Positions 15,699 to 26,436 of a DNA stretch of 64,000 nucleotides are shown piece by piece. The position numbers and the translations under genes are program-made. The DNA is from Pseudomonadota bacterium (GTDB lineage Bacteria > Pseudomonadota > Alphaproteobacteria > Sphingomonadales > Sphingomonadaceae), in contig JBCBSU010000001.1 in NCBI GenBank assembly GCA_039818985.1, positions 398,367 through 462,366 of the forward strand. The letters are read 5' to 3'. Position 1 is the stretch's first letter, and the number at the start of each line of letters is the position of its first letter. Under the pieces are notes generated by a model that did not search any database, was not told the DNA's origin, and saw only the letters and a program-made list of their open reading frames with translations.

Positions 15699-17029
15699 GA
15701 ATGATTTCCGCTAAATCGGTGGCCGCTGGCGCTCTGGCGCTGCTGCTTGCCGGATGTGGTGTATTGGGCGGCAGCGACAAGCCGAAACAGACCCCGACTA
15801 TCGGCAATCGCACCGCGATATTGAGCAATGCCGAAGCCAGTGCCGAGGTGGACTCGACAATTAGCGGCCTGTCGGTACTGCTTCCGGCACCGGCGCGCAA
15901 CACTGCCTGGGCCCAGCCTGGTGGCAATGCTGCCAAGTCGGTCGGCCATGTTGCGCTGGGAGACAGCCTGTCGCTAGCCTGGAGAGCGCAGATAGCAGGA
16001 TCGAGCAAGCGTGAGCGCCTCGCCTCGGAGCCGGTGTCTGCCAATGGTCGTCTGTATGTTTATGATACCGCCGCCAGGGTCTATGCCTTTGATCTCGCCA
16101 GCGGTGCCCGGGTCTGGAGCTCTGCCCTCTCGGTCGAGGGCGATGGCAGCAACACCGTCTTTGGCGGTGGTGTCAGCGTCGACGGCAGCCGTGTCTATGC
16201 GACCACGGGTTTCGGTGAAGTCGCGGCGCTGAATACCGATAGCGGCGAACTGCTATGGCGCGTCAAACCCGCCGGACCGCTGCGCGGCGCACCGACAGTG
16301 GCGTTCAACTCGGTCTATGTCATGACCCAGGACAACCAGCTTTATTCGCTCTCCGCCACCGATGGCTCGGTGCAGTGGAGCCGTCAGGGTACGGCCGGGC
16401 GTGCTGGTGTGTTCGGCGTTGCCGCCCCTGCAGTTGGTCAGGGCACGATCATCGCCGGCTATTCGTCGGGCGAACTGAACGCCTATCGCTATGAAAATGG
16501 CCGCGAGCTGTGGTCCGACGCGCTGGCGCGGACCCGGATTTCGACTTCGGTTGCAACGCTTTCCGATATCGACGCCGACCCGATTGTCGATCGCGGCCGT
16601 GTTTATGCGCTGGGCGAAGGTGGACGCATGGCGGCCTATGAGCTGACGGTGGGCCAGCGTATCTGGGAGATCAACATTGCCGGTATCTCGACCCCGGCAC
16701 TGGCGGGCGAATGGCTTTTCGTGCTCACCGATGATGCGCGCATGCTGTGTATCGCCCGGTCGACCGGCAAGGTGCGCTGGATCGCGCAATTGCAGCAATG
16801 GCGCGACGAGAAGGACAAGCAGGGTGCAATCAGCTGGACCGGCCCGGTTCTCGCCGGCAATCGCCTGATTGCCGCGTCTTCGGATGGCCAGATCGCCGCT
16901 GTCTCCCCCAATGAAGGGGCAATCAACATCTTGTTCGATCTCGACAAGCCGATCACCGTGCCGCCGATCGTTGTCGACAATACGCTGATTGTTCTGGATG
17001 ACAGCGGGCGGCTCAGCGCCTATCGCTGA
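15695..17029 (+). CDS. bamB: Outer membrane assembly lipoprotein BamB
   Basis: Eight-bladed beta-propeller subunit of the BAM complex that inserts outer-membrane proteins. The 444-residue protein begins with a lipoprotein signal ending LLLAGCG, then PQQ-like propeller repeats (YAFDLASGARVW, ALNTDSGELLWRV, SLSATDGSVQW and similar). An in-frame ATG two codons later is an equally good start. Operon with yfgM-like and der genes. Confidence 0.92.
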   Translation: MRMISAKSVAAGALALLLAGCGVLGGSDKPKQTPTIGNRTAILSNAEASAEVDSTISGLSVLLPAPARNTAWAQPGGNAAKSVGHVALGDSLSLAWRAQIAGSSKRERLASEPVSANGRLYVYDTAARVYAFDLASGARVWSSALSVEGDGSNTVFGGGVSVDGSRVYATTGFGEVAALNTDSGELLWRVKPAGPLRGAPTVAFNSVYVMTQDNQLYSLSATDGSVQWSRQGTAGRAGVFGVAAPAVGQGTIIAGYSSGELNAYRYENGRELWSDALARTRISTSVATLSDIDADPIVDRGRVYALGEGGRMAAYELTVGQRIWEINIAGISTPALAGEWLFVLTDDARMLCIARSTGKVRWIAQLQQWRDEKDKQGAISWTGPVLAGNRLIAASSDGQIAAVSPNEGAINILFDLDKPITVPPIVVDNTLIVLDDSGRLSAYR

Positions 17030-17080
17030 TGGCTCGGGGAGCGGCTATGCGCGCGCTCCCAACGCTGCCGGGAAGAAAAC

Positions 17081-18535
17081 ATGCTGCCCGAAATAGTCAT
17101 TATCGGCCGTCCCAATGTCGGCAAGTCGACGCTGTTCAACCGGCTGGTGGGCAAGCGGCTGGCGCTGGTCGATGACCAGCCGGGGGTAACCCGCGATCGC
17201 CGCGTGGGTGAGGCCGAACTGCTGGGACTGAAATTCAGTATCGTCGATACGGCCGGTTATGAAGATGAGGATCCCGAGACACTGCCGGGCCGGATGCGCC
17301 AGCAGACCGAGGCTGCGGTGGCCGGAGCAGCGGCGACGCTGTTCGTTGTCGATGCCCGTGCCGGGATCACGCCGCTGGATGAGGAAATCGCCCGCTGGCT
17401 GCGTACTGTGAAGACGCCGATCGTGCTGGTCGCCAACAAGGCCGAGGGCAAGGCCGCAGAGAGCGGTCTGCTGGAAAGCTATGCGCTCGGTTTTGGCGAT
17501 CCGGTGGCGCTGAGCGCCGAGCATGGCGAGGGCCTGGCCGATCTCTTCGGCGCTATTCGTGAGCCCGTGGAACAGGCAATGCTGGCGCTGGAGCAGGGTT
17601 CTGACGCGGCTGAAGCGTTGCAGAAGCCTGAGCTTGACGTGGTGGTTGCCGAGGACGCGCCCGATGAGGAGTTCGTGCCCAGCGAGGAAGAGCTGGGGGC
17701 CTTGCAGTTGGCGATTGTCGGGCGCCCCAATGCCGGTAAATCGACACTGATCAACACAATGCTCGGCGAGGACCGGCTGATTACCGGACCAGAGGCCGGC
17801 ATTACCCGTGACAGTATCGCGGTGAACTGGGAATGGACCGACAGGGACGGTGACGTCCGCGAGGTGCGGCTGATCGACACCGCCGGCATGCGCAAGCGCG
17901 CCAAAGTGATCGAGAAGCTGGAAAAAATGTCGGTTGCCGATGCCAGGCGCGCTATTGATTTTGCCGAGGTTGTGGTGCTGTTGCTCGATGCCACCAAGGG
18001 GCTTGAGGCGCAGGACCTGAAAATTGCCGATCATGTGCTGCAGGAGGGGCGGGCGCTGATCGTCGCGATCAACAAATGGGATGTCGCGGAGAATGCCAGT
18101 GCATTGTTCAATGGCATACGCGCCGCGCTTGATGACGGGCTGGCGCAGATACGCGGGGTTCCGGTGATCACCGTGTCGGCGATGACGGGAAAGGGTATCG
18201 ATCCGCTTCTCTCTGCTGCCTTCGAGGTGCGACGCAGCTGGTCGCGGCGTATTCCAACCTCGTTGTTGAACCGCTGGTTCGACGATGCGCTCGACGCCAA
18301 TCCGCCGCCAGCGCCCGGCGGCAAGCGGATCAAATTGCGCTTCATCACCCAGGCCAAGACGCGACCGCCCGGCTTTGTGCTGTTCGGTACCCGGCTCGAC
18401 GCGCTGCCCGAAAGCTATAAACGTTATCTGATAAACGGCATCAGGCGCGACCTGGGCTTTGATGCGGTTCCGGTGCGGCTGACACTGCGCAGCCCCAAAA
18501 ATCCTTATCATACGCGCCAGAAAGACCGCGACTAG
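17081..18535 (+). CDS. der: Ribosome biogenesis GTPase Der (EngA)
   Basis: Essential GTPase with two tandem G domains for 50S subunit maturation. The 484-residue protein shows GRPNVGKST and DTAGY in the first domain and GRPNAGKST, DTAGMRKRAKV and NKWD in the second, then the KH-like C-terminal domain. A stretch rich in acidic residues separates the two domains. Lies 51 bp after bamB. Confidence 0.97.
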   Translation: MLPEIVIIGRPNVGKSTLFNRLVGKRLALVDDQPGVTRDRRVGEAELLGLKFSIVDTAGYEDEDPETLPGRMRQQTEAAVAGAAATLFVVDARAGITPLDEEIARWLRTVKTPIVLVANKAEGKAAESGLLESYALGFGDPVALSAEHGEGLADLFGAIREPVEQAMLALEQGSDAAEALQKPELDVVVAEDAPDEEFVPSEEELGALQLAIVGRPNAGKSTLINTMLGEDRLITGPEAGITRDSIAVNWEWTDRDGDVREVRLIDTAGMRKRAKVIEKLEKMSVADARRAIDFAEVVVLLLDATKGLEAQDLKIADHVLQEGRALIVAINKWDVAENASALFNGIRAALDDGLAQIRGVPVITVSAMTGKGIDPLLSAAFEVRRSWSRRIPTSLLNRWFDDALDANPPPAPGGKRIKLRFITQAKTRPPGFVLFGTRLDALPESYKRYLINGIRRDLGFDAVPVRLTLRSPKNPYHTRQKDRD

Positions 18536-18651
18536 GCGGGGTTTCCCATTGTGCTTCCCGCGCAAAAGCGGCGGTTCGTCAACATTCTCTTTACCTCTGC
18601 CATTTATCATTCCGTACGGTGAACGACAGGCGTTCATGACGGAGTTATCAG

Positions 18652-19086
18652 GTGACGCACGAAGACACACCATTGGTGAACTGGGCGACATTTTCCGACA
18701 CCCGCTCGGGGCTGGGTGCGGATTTCGTTCGCATTCTCGGTTATTTCCGTGAAGACGGCACCAAATCAGTGGCACAGATCGAAGAGGCGATGCGCGCGCG
18801 CAACGCTGCAGGACTGGTGATTCCGGCGCATACGCTCAAGGGCGATTCTGCGCAATTCGGTGCTGAACGGCTGTCATTGCTGTCGGAAAATATCGAGATG
18901 GCGGCGCGCCGCCTTGTCGAACTGCGCCAGGAGCCGGACGAACTGCTGCAACAGGTGGTGGTGCTGCGGCAACTGTTCGAGCAGACTTTGGCGTCGCTGG
19001 AAAAGGAAACCAATCCGCTGGTTCAGCGCCGCACATTCGGACGTCGTACCGAAGAGCCGGTCGATAACAGCTTTGGCCGTATCTGA
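18652..19086 (+). CDS. Histidine phosphotransfer (Hpt) domain protein
   Basis: A 144-residue single-domain phosphotransfer protein. The phospho-accepting His60 lies in the motif AHTLKGDSAQFGA, and the rest is predicted helical. It would relay phosphoryl groups between a hybrid sensor kinase and a response regulator, neither of which is adjacent. The start is a GTG at 18652 with GGAG 8 nt upstream. Confidence 0.85.
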   Translation: MTHEDTPLVNWATFSDTRSGLGADFVRILGYFREDGTKSVAQIEEAMRARNAAGLVIPAHTLKGDSAQFGAERLSLLSENIEMAARRLVELRQEPDELLQQVVVLRQLFEQTLASLEKETNPLVQRRTFGRRTEEPVDNSFGRI

Positions 19087-19120
19087 CGGTCGGCTTTTCC
19101 GGTTACGTTTCCCTTCCCGA

Positions 19121-19606
19121 TCAGGTCTCTTCGTCTGCCGGTCGCGACTGCAACTGGATATAATTTTCGATACCCATGCGCTCGATCATGTCCTTCTGGG
19201 TCTCCAGCGTGTCGACATGGTCTTCCTCGCTGGTCAGGATCGCGGCGAACAGGTCACGGCTGACATAATCGCTAATGCTCTCGCAATAGGCGACCGCGCC
19301 TTTCAGCATCTCAACCGCTTCATATTCCAGCGCCAGATCGGCATCGATGATCTCTTCGACCGACTCACCGATCTTCAGCCGCCCCAGCAGCTGGAAATTG
19401 GGTAGGCCGTTGAGGAAAAGGATGCGTTCGGCAAGCTGGTCGGCATGCTTCATCTCGTCGATCGACTCATGCCGTTCGAATGCGGCGAGGCGAGTCACAC
19501 CCCAGTCATGAAGCAGGCGGTAATGCAGCCAGTACTGGTTGACCGCAGTCAGCTCATTCTTGAGCGCTTCGTTAAGCAGTTCTATGACCTTTTGATCGCC
19601 ACGCAT
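19121..19606 (-). CDS. bfr: Bacterioferritin
   Basis: Heme-containing iron-storage protein that forms 24-subunit shells. The 161-residue product has the ferroxidase ligands E18, E51 and H54 and the heme ligand M52 (motif DEMKHAD), plus TSEEDHVD near residue 127. It lies 100 bp downstream of bfd on the same strand, so iron storage and iron release are encoded side by side. Confidence 0.96.
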   Translation of the reverse strand: MRGDQKVIELLNEALKNELTAVNQYWLHYRLLHDWGVTRLAAFERHESIDEMKHADQLAERILFLNGLPNFQLLGRLKIGESVEEIIDADLALEYEAVEMLKGAVAYCESISDYVSRDLFAAILTSEEDHVDTLETQKDMIERMGIENYIQLQSRPADEET

Positions 19607-19706
19607 AGATTCCGTTCCTTTGTTGTTCGCGCTCTATATAGCGACGAAGCAACCGGAATAAAACCCTCAAAGCCGCAGAAAACGTAGGTTTTTTAAGGTG
19701 ATAATG

Positions 19707-19880
19707 CTAGGCGGTCGCAGCTTCTGTATTGATAATGCTTTGCGCAAATTTCAAGCACTGGCCGCATTTAGGACGCCGACCGAGCCGGGCATAGACATCT
19801 GCCGGACGCCCCGGGCCTGCTTCGAGAAGCGCGGCCTTGAGATCCTTTTCCTTGATGGCATTGCAGACGCAAACAACCAT
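19707..19880 (-). CDS. bfd: Bacterioferritin-associated ferredoxin
   Basis: A 57-residue BFD-type 2Fe-2S protein that passes electrons to bacterioferritin to release stored iron. Cluster ligands are the CVC (C4, C6) and KCGQC pairs. The start at 19880 (MVVCVC) was chosen over an upstream extension and follows TAAGGAGTCGAA. An iron-box-like promoter lies directly upstream. Confidence 0.93.
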   Translation of the reverse strand: MVVCVCNAIKEKDLKAALLEAGPGRPADVYARLGRRPKCGQCLKFAQSIINTEAATA

Positions 19881-19902
19881 ATTTCGACTCCTTACAGGAA
19901 TA

Positions 19903-19931
19903 GAAATAGCGATAATGAGAATGGCTTGCAA
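19903..19931 (-). promoter_or_regulatory. bfd promoter with Fur-box-like sequence
   Basis: On the minus strand TTGCAA (19926-19931) and TATTTC (19903-19908) are 17 bp apart. The spacer holds, on the plus strand at 19911-19929, GATAATGAGAATGGCTTGC, which matches the 19-bp Fur consensus at 13 positions by eye. Fur repression of bfd when iron is plentiful-to-normal is the usual arrangement; here it is inferred. Confidence 0.5.
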
Positions 19932-19965
19932 GAGCTATTGCGAGGCTTTTGCAATTATTTTTGCG

Positions 19966-21228
19966 TCACTGCCCCCTGCGCAATGGCTGCGCCTTGCCGC
20001 GCGCCAGTGAGCGCCACAGCCATTCAAGCGGGCCATAGCGAAAGTGCATCAGCCAGGGCTGCGACCATGCCAGCATCAACGCCCACATGGCGATGACGAA
20101 AAGATAGAGCGTGGCGCGGCTGATCTCGCCGTACAAATTGAGACCATAGCCGTAAAACAGGCTGGTCATGACAATGCTTGTGCCGAGATAATTGGTGAAT
20201 GCCACGCGTCCGGCACAGGCGACGCGTCGGATGAATGCGGTACCTGCACGGGTCTTCGCCCAGATCACCAGCACCGCAGCCCAGCCAATGGCCATCACCA
20301 CATCGAACGGGATGCTGAACGCCAGCGACGAGGCAAAGACACTCACCGCCGAAAAGTCACTGGCATATTGCAGCCAGGCGAGCGCGGCCAGCGGCGGTAT
20401 CGCGATGGCAAAGCAGGTCAGCGCCCAGCGGCGATAGCGTGCTATCTCCCACTGACCGGTCAGCATTCCGGATTTGTATAGCGCCATGCCAATCAGCATC
20501 AGCCCCAGCGTTTCCATGCCGACATTTAGCAATGAGGAGAAGGGCAGCAGCGCCAGCGCGCCTGTGCGATAGCTGAAAATGCCAGCATAGCCGCCCTTGT
20601 GGCGTTCGAGATCATCGGCAGCATCTTGCGGGTTGCTGCCGAAATCCCTCTCGATCTCGGCAAGCGCGGTCTGTGCTTCGGCAATCTGTTCGGCACTGGC
20701 CGTGCCGCTGGCGATCATTCCCTCAAGTGTGAAGAATATCGCGGAGACCCCACCCAGGAACAGGAATTGCGCTACGAGCAGTCCCACGGCCCAGGCGCGC
20801 AGTTTGTTCACCGGAAGGTTACGGAAGAAATAGAGTATCAGGCCAGCTTGGGCATAAAGCGCCAATATGTCGCCCTCCCAGATGAAGTAGAAATGCAGCA
20901 GGCCGAAGACCAGCAGCCATATCATGCGGGCATAGTGCACATGGACGGCGGACTTGCCGCCCGCGACTGCGCGCTCGATCACCAGCGCCGCGCTGGCCCC
21001 GAACAGCATGGAGAACAGGCCGCGCATCTTTGAATCGACAAAGATGAAATTGAACAGCCAGGCAATGCCATCGACCATGCTGTCATAGCCATAGGATAGC
21101 GGGTTGAAATAGGCACCGCCGGGCAGCGCCATATTGACGATATTCATCGCCAATATCCCCATAACCGCAAAGCCGCGCACGGCATCGAGTTCGAAATAGC
21201 GCGTAGCTGCCGGTGCGGTTGTAGCCAT
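19966..21228 (-). CDS. DUF418 multi-pass membrane protein
   Basis: A 420-residue inner-membrane protein with about ten hydrophobic segments. The N-terminus (ELDAVRGFAVMGILAMNIVN) and the C-terminal DUF418 region are characteristic of the family, which is related to acyltransferase-3 proteins but has no proven activity. A hydrophilic loop (about 175-215) contains an Ala/Glu-rich stretch. Stands alone, followed upstream by the nitroreductase gene. Confidence 0.85.
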   Translation of the reverse strand: MATTAPAATRYFELDAVRGFAVMGILAMNIVNMALPGGAYFNPLSYGYDSMVDGIAWLFNFIFVDSKMRGLFSMLFGASAALVIERAVAGGKSAVHVHYARMIWLLVFGLLHFYFIWEGDILALYAQAGLILYFFRNLPVNKLRAWAVGLLVAQFLFLGGVSAIFFTLEGMIASGTASAEQIAEAQTALAEIERDFGSNPQDAADDLERHKGGYAGIFSYRTGALALLPFSSLLNVGMETLGLMLIGMALYKSGMLTGQWEIARYRRWALTCFAIAIPPLAALAWLQYASDFSAVSVFASSLAFSIPFDVVMAIGWAAVLVIWAKTRAGTAFIRRVACAGRVAFTNYLGTSIVMTSLFYGYGLNLYGEISRATLYLFVIAMWALMLAWSQPWLMHFRYGPLEWLWRSLARGKAQPLRRGQ

Positions 21229-21265
21229 TGGTTGCTCCCCCGAACCCTCCTGTATCAGCGCATGG

Positions 21266-21940
21266 TTACAGCCAGCTGGAAATCTGGTCCAGCGGCTTTT
21301 TCAGTGTCGCATGCACCGGGATTGTCGCGTCCGGGGCAGGCTTGCCGACCACCAGAACCATCATCGGCTTTTCGGTGGCCGGGCGTTCGCACAGCTCGTT
21401 GAGGAACTTCATCGGATTGGGGGTGTGCGTGAGCGTCGCCAGACCGACATCATGCAGCGCTGTGATCAGCATCCCGGTAGCGATGCCGACGCTCTCATTG
21501 ACATAATAGTTCTGCTTGGCGTCACCCGGTTCGATACCGCCCTTGCGCTGAGCAAAGATGACGATGAGATAGGGCGCGATTTCAAGGAATGGCTTGTCGG
21601 CATCGGTGCCCAGTGGGTCGAGCGCCTCGAGCCATTCATCGCTGGCCTTGCCGGCATAAAAGGCGCGCTCTTCTTCCTCGGCGGCGGCGCGCAGCGCGGC
21701 TTTCTTTTCCGCCGAGGTGATCACCGCGAAATGCCAGGGCTGATGATTGGCGCCATTGGGCGCTGTTCCCGCCGCCAGCAGCGCTTGCTCTATCACCTCG
21801 CGCGGTACTGCATCAGGTGCAAAATAGCGGCAGGAGCGCCGTGTCTTTATCGCCTCATAAAAATCATGTGCCCGTTCGATGCGCTGAGCATCGCTATAAT
21901 CGGGCAGCTGAGTGTAGGGCAGGGTATCATGCGGTTTCAT
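21266..21940 (-). CDS. Nitroreductase family protein
   Basis: A 224-residue FMN-dependent oxidoreductase. The FMN-binding start TRRSCRYF, the [16 protein letters not shown] segment and the later [22 protein letters not shown] match the nitroreductase fold, closest to the iodotyrosine-deiodinase-like branch. Substrate unknown. Divergent from coq4 across a 134-bp gap that holds a perfect palindrome. Confidence 0.87.
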   Translation of the reverse strand: MKPHDTLPYTQLPDYSDAQRIERAHDFYEAIKTRRSCRYFAPDAVPREVIEQALLAAGTAPNGANHQPWHFAVITSAEKKAALRAAAEEEERAFYAGKASDEWLEALDPLGTDADKPFLEIAPYLIVIFAQRKGGIEPGDAKQNYYVNESVGIATGMLITALHDVGLATLTHTPNPMKFLNELCERPATEKPMMVLVVGKPAPDATIPVHATLKKPLDQISSWL

Positions 21941-22020
21941 TATCGGTATCCGGTTGGTTGCTCTGCACCCTGCCTAGCGCGGTGTCGCGTTGGACAAAAG
22001 CCCTGCTGCTAACGATTTAT

Positions 22021-22034
22021 TGACATAAATGTCA
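22021..22034. promoter_or_regulatory. Palindrome TGACAT-AA-ATGTCA between nitroreductase and coq4
   Basis: A perfect 6-bp inverted repeat with a 2-bp centre, overlapping a TTGACA at 22020-22025; TATAGT follows at 22051-22056, though at a spacing longer than ideal. The site is about 80 bp from the nitroreductase start and 40 bp from coq4, and looks like a binding site for a dimeric regulator acting on one or both genes. Confidence 0.45.
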
Positions 22035-22074
22035 GTAGTGCTATTTCTCATATAGTATTCATGTGAGACCAGCC

Positions 22075-22860
22075 ATGCCGACATCTGACCTTCCGCTAGT
22101 GCATCCCGAACGCGAACGCGCGGCTTTTCAGCCGTTGAAGGCACTGCACCATTTCCGCAAGCTGATCGCCGATAAGGAAGACACCGAGCAGGTGTTCCAC
22201 ATCACCAACAATTTGCGCAGCCAGCGCTATTTTGACGATGCGATGCGCTTTCTCAGCAGCGATGCCGGGCGCGAACTGATGGCACGCAACGAAAACCTTG
22301 TCGCCATTCTCGATGATCATGAGACGCTGAAGGCCATGCCCGCAGGATCGCTGGGCTGTGCCTATGTCGAGTTTATGGAGCGTGAGAATATCACGGCGCA
22401 GGGCCTGGTCGAGGAAAACGCCAAATTCGCCTCGAAGATTCCCAGCTATCCGGACCAGTTGGAATGGTTCGGCCATCGGCTGCGTGACACCCATGATCTG
22501 GTGCATGTGCTGACCGGCTATGGCCGCGACCCGCTGGGCGAGCAATGCGTTCTCGCTTTTTCCTACAGCCAGAACTTCTCGCTCGGCTTTCTGTTTATCG
22601 CCTATGCTGGGGGTTTTGAGGTCAAGCGCCGGATGCCGGCCAAGGCCAAGGCGCCGGTATTCTCCGCCATTCGCGAGGCGCAGCGCCATGGCAAAGCGGC
22701 GGCCAATATCGGCCATGCGGATATCTCGGCGCTGCTGGCGCGTCCGTTAGAGGAAGTGCGTGCCGAGATGAACATCGTGCCGCCGACACGCTATCAGGAA
22801 GCAATGCGCATCTATGCCGATGCCGGGGTCAACCCGCACAACCTGCTGGTGGCGGCCTGA
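22075..22860 (+). CDS. coq4: Coq4 family ubiquinone biosynthesis protein
   Basis: A 261-residue homologue of Coq4, which organises or catalyses C1 steps of the ubiquinone ring and works at the inner membrane without a membrane anchor. The zinc-type signature HDLVH with a following GxxPLGE (RDTHDLVHVLTGYGRDPLGE) is present. The start is the ATG at 22075; a GTG at 22063 is the alternative, and neither has a strong ribosome site. Confidence 0.88.
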   Translation: MPTSDLPLVHPERERAAFQPLKALHHFRKLIADKEDTEQVFHITNNLRSQRYFDDAMRFLSSDAGRELMARNENLVAILDDHETLKAMPAGSLGCAYVEFMERENITAQGLVEENAKFASKIPSYPDQLEWFGHRLRDTHDLVHVLTGYGRDPLGEQCVLAFSYSQNFSLGFLFIAYAGGFEVKRRMPAKAKAPVFSAIREAQRHGKAAANIGHADISALLARPLEEVRAEMNIVPPTRYQEAMRIYADAGVNPHNLLVAA

Positions 22861-22873
22861 ACAGAGCGGGCGC

Positions 22874-23625
<752 letters not shown>

Positions 23626-23636
23626 TTATGAAACCG

Positions 23637-23719
23637 TCATCATTGCGGGGAGCGAAGCGACGCGGCAATCCAGAGCCGCGCAAGATGCTCTGGATTGCTT
23701 CGCTACGCTCGCAATGACG
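23637..23719. repeat. Imperfect long inverted repeat downstream of purL
   Basis: The arms TCATTGCGGGGAGCGAAGCG...GGCAATCCAGAGC and GCTCTGGATTGCTTCGCTACGCTCGCAATGA are imperfect reverse complements around a short centre. Sequences of this kind (attgcgagcgtagcgaagcaatcc) are abundant between genes in sphingomonads. It lies between the two genes transcribed on the minus strand, and may fold in RNA but lacks a T-run. Confidence 0.8.
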
Positions 23720-23728
23720 CTCGAGGGG

Positions 23729-26020
23729 TCAATCCTCCATCCAGTCCTTGAAAAAACTCTGATGCGCGGCGCAGAGGTCGGCGAGATCAATAACAACATC
23801 GCCGCCTGGCATGTCGAAAATTAGCCTTGGTTGGTCAGAAACAGTGCCAAGCCAGGATAGTTCTACATCGTTCGCTTTCGCTGCCTCGGTCAGCTTTTCT
23901 TTTGGCTCAGTTGAGCTAAAAACGTATAAGCCCTGATCCTCGCCAAACAGTCCATTTACTCCCAATTCGATGCCGCCCGGGATGAAGGCTCCCAAGTTAC
24001 TTGCCAAACACATTTCGGCCAATGCAACAGCGATCCCACCATCAGAAACATCATGCACTGCGTGTAAAAGCTCTTTTGCAATGAGCGCCTTTACAAACTC
24101 ACCTGTCCGCCTTTCAGCCTTAAGATCAACTTTCGGTGCGCGGCCTGTCGAAAGCCCATGGACCTCGCGCAACCATGATGACTGCTCAATGTGTCCGGTT
24201 AAAGAACCCGCTAGGAAAATGCCTGCTCCCACTTCACGCTCATTTCGGGTTCCTTCGTACTGTAGCGAAGTTTCATCCTTAAACCCCATCGTCATCATCT
24301 GATCGAGGTTGTCTATCAACCCAATCGCGCCAATCGCGGGCGTCGGCAGGATTGCACGCGGTACGCCATCCGGTCCGGTGGTCTCGTTATACAGCGACAC
24401 ATTGCCGCTAACGATCGGCATATCGAGTGCCTTGCATGCCTCGCTCATACCCTGCAGCGCGCCTACGAACTGCCCCATAATCTCCGGGCGTTCGGGGTTG
24501 CCGAAATTGAGGCAGTTGGTCACCGCCAGCGGCTTGGCGCCGACGGCGATCAGGTTGCGATAGGCTTCGGCGATGGCCTGTTTGCCGCCCTCATAGGGAT
24601 CGGCATGAACATAGCGCGGGGTGCAGTCGGTGGTGATGGCGAGGCCGCGATTGGTGCCGTGGATGCGGACAACCGCCGCGTCGCCGCCGGGTTTCTGGAC
24701 CGTATCGGCCATCACCTGATGGTCATATTGCTCCCATATCCAGCGGCGGCTGGCAAGGTTGGGGCTGGCCATCAGCTTCAAAAGATCGGCGCGGATGTTG
24801 GTGCTTTCAGGGATATCCTCTGCCTTGAGCGGCTCGGCGGCTTTGGTCGGCACATGCGGGCGATCATACAACGGCGCATCATCGGCCAGCGGCGCCAGCG
24901 GGATATCGCACACCACTTCGCCCAGATGCTCCAGCACCATATGGCCGGTATCGGTGACTTCGCCGATGACCGCGAAATCGAGTTCCCATTTCTCGAAAAT
25001 CGCCTGGGCCTCATCCTCGCGGCCGGGCTTCAGCACCATCAGCATCCGTTCCTGAGACTCAGAGAGCATCATCTCATAGGCGGTCATATGGGTTTCGCGT
25101 TGCGGCACATGGTCGAGATTGAGGCGGATACCGACACCGCCATTGCTTGCCATTTCAACGCTGGACGAGGTCAGTCCCGCCGCGCCCATATCCTGAATAG
25201 CGACAATCGCATCGGTCGCCATCAGTTCGAGACAGGCCTCGATCAGCAGCTTTTCGGTGAACGGGTCACCGACCTGCACCGTTGGGCGTTTTTCCTCGCT
25301 GTCCTCGTCAAATTCGGCGCTGGCCATGGTCGCGCCATGGATGCCGTCGCGCCCGGTCTTTGAGCCGACATAGACAATGGAATTGCCGACGCCGCTGGCT
25401 GCGGAATAGAAAATCTTGTCCTGCTCGGCGATGCCCACCGCCATGGCGTTGACCAGGATATTGCCGTCATAAGCCGGGTCGAAATTGGTCTCGCCGCCGA
25501 CTGTCGGCACGCCGACGCAATTGCCATAGCCGCCAATGCCCGCGACCACGCCCTTCACCAGATGCTTCATCTTGGGGTGGTCGGGCGAGCCGAAACGCAA
25601 AGCATTCATCAGCGCCACCGGCCGCGCGCCCATGGTGAAGACATCGCGGAGGATACCACCGACCCCGGTCGCCGCGCCCTGATAGGGCTCGATGTAGGAG
25701 GGGTGGTTATGGCTCTCCATCTTGAAGATCGCCGCCAGCGGCTTGCCATCGGGGCCGGGGCCGATATCGACCACCCCGGCATTCTCGCCCGGCCCGCAAA
25801 TCACCTGCGGCCCTTCGGTCGGCAGTTTCTTCAGGTGAATGCGCGAGGATTTATAAGAGCAATGCTCCGACCACATCACCGAAAAGATGCCCAGTTCGAC
25901 CAGATTGGGTGCACGGCCCAAGGCGTTCAATATGCGGTCATATTCTTGCCGAGCGAGGCCATGTTCGGCGACGATCTCCGGGGTGATTTCGGGTGCTGGC
26001 GCGGGCTGATTCTGGGTCAT
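23729..26020 (-). CDS. purL: Phosphoribosylformylglycinamidine synthase subunit PurL
   Basis: ATP-dependent amidation of FGAR to FGAM in purine synthesis, working with PurS and PurQ. The 763-residue length fits the small PurL type. Signatures include [44 protein letters not shown] and the C-terminal [15 protein letters not shown]. The ATG at 26018-26020 has GGAGCGACGC in front and is preferred to the ATG at 26032. About 500 bp of the 3' part (23820-24330) has roughly 50 percent GC by hand count, against mid-60s in the adjacent part of the same gene, suggesting a recombined segment. Confidence 0.96.
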   Translation of the reverse strand: MTQNQPAPAPEITPEIVAEHGLARQEYDRILNALGRAPNLVELGIFSVMWSEHCSYKSSRIHLKKLPTEGPQVICGPGENAGVVDIGPGPDGKPLAAIFKMESHNHPSYIEPYQGAATGVGGILRDVFTMGARPVALMNALRFGSPDHPKMKHLVKGVVAGIGGYGNCVGVPTVGGETNFDPAYDGNILVNAMAVGIAEQDKIFYSAASGVGNSIVYVGSKTGRDGIHGATMASAEFDEDSEEKRPTVQVGDPFTEKLLIEACLELMATDAIVAIQDMGAAGLTSSSVEMASNGGVGIRLNLDHVPQRETHMTAYEMMLSESQERMLMVLKPGREDEAQAIFEKWELDFAVIGEVTDTGHMVLEHLGEVVCDIPLAPLADDAPLYDRPHVPTKAAEPLKAEDIPESTNIRADLLKLMASPNLASRRWIWEQYDHQVMADTVQKPGGDAAVVRIHGTNRGLAITTDCTPRYVHADPYEGGKQAIAEAYRNLIAVGAKPLAVTNCLNFGNPERPEIMGQFVGALQGMSEACKALDMPIVSGNVSLYNETTGPDGVPRAILPTPAIGAIGLIDNLDQMMTMGFKDETSLQYEGTRNEREVGAGIFLAGSLTGHIEQSSWLREVHGLSTGRAPKVDLKAERRTGEFVKALIAKELLHAVHDVSDGGIAVALAEMCLASNLGAFIPGGIELGVNGLFGEDQGLYVFSSTEPKEKLTEAAKANDVELSWLGTVSDQPRLIFDMPGGDVVIDLADLCAAHQSFFKDWMED

Positions 26021-26126
26021 GCGTCGCTCCATAGCTGCATGATGCCAGTGCTGCTAGGGTCCGGTATTACCTTTTCCTTAATTATGCGATGCTAAGCGCT
26101 TTTCTGTCGTAACAGGGGAGTGCGCA

Positions 26127-26432
26127 ATGGCCGATTATCATGGCGACATGATGTATGAAGTGGGCAATGTTTACGAACGGGTCGATGACCGCAATTACCC
26201 GGTGGCCATCATATTGCTCCTCCTCTTCGGTGCCATTGGCATACACCGGCTTTATCTGAACGATCGCAGCATCGGCTTTCTGTATTTCGGCTGCTTCGCG
26301 GCAACGGTGTTTATCGGCATATTGACCTTCAATTTCACGCTGCTGACCTGGTATCTGGGACTGGCCTCGCTCGCGCTGTTCGGCGAGTTTATCTATTTCA
26401 TCTACAAATGGCTCGACCGCAGCCGTTCCTGA
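26127..26432 (+). CDS. TM2 domain protein
   Basis: A 101-residue membrane protein with two or three transmembrane segments joined by the TM2 signature GAIGIHRLYLNDRSIGFLYF. TM2 proteins are widespread with no settled bacterial function. A GGGGAGTGCGCA ribosome site precedes the ATG. Divergent from purL, convergent with the next gene. Confidence 0.87.
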   Translation: MADYHGDMMYEVGNVYERVDDRNYPVAIILLLLFGAIGIHRLYLNDRSIGFLYFGCFAATVFIGILTFNFTLLTWYLGLASLALFGEFIYFIYKWLDRSRS

Positions 26433-26436
26433 TTTT

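Noticed and set aside
17045-18775. 576-codon minus-strand frame across der
   Set aside because: Antisense shadow of der; no domain likeness.
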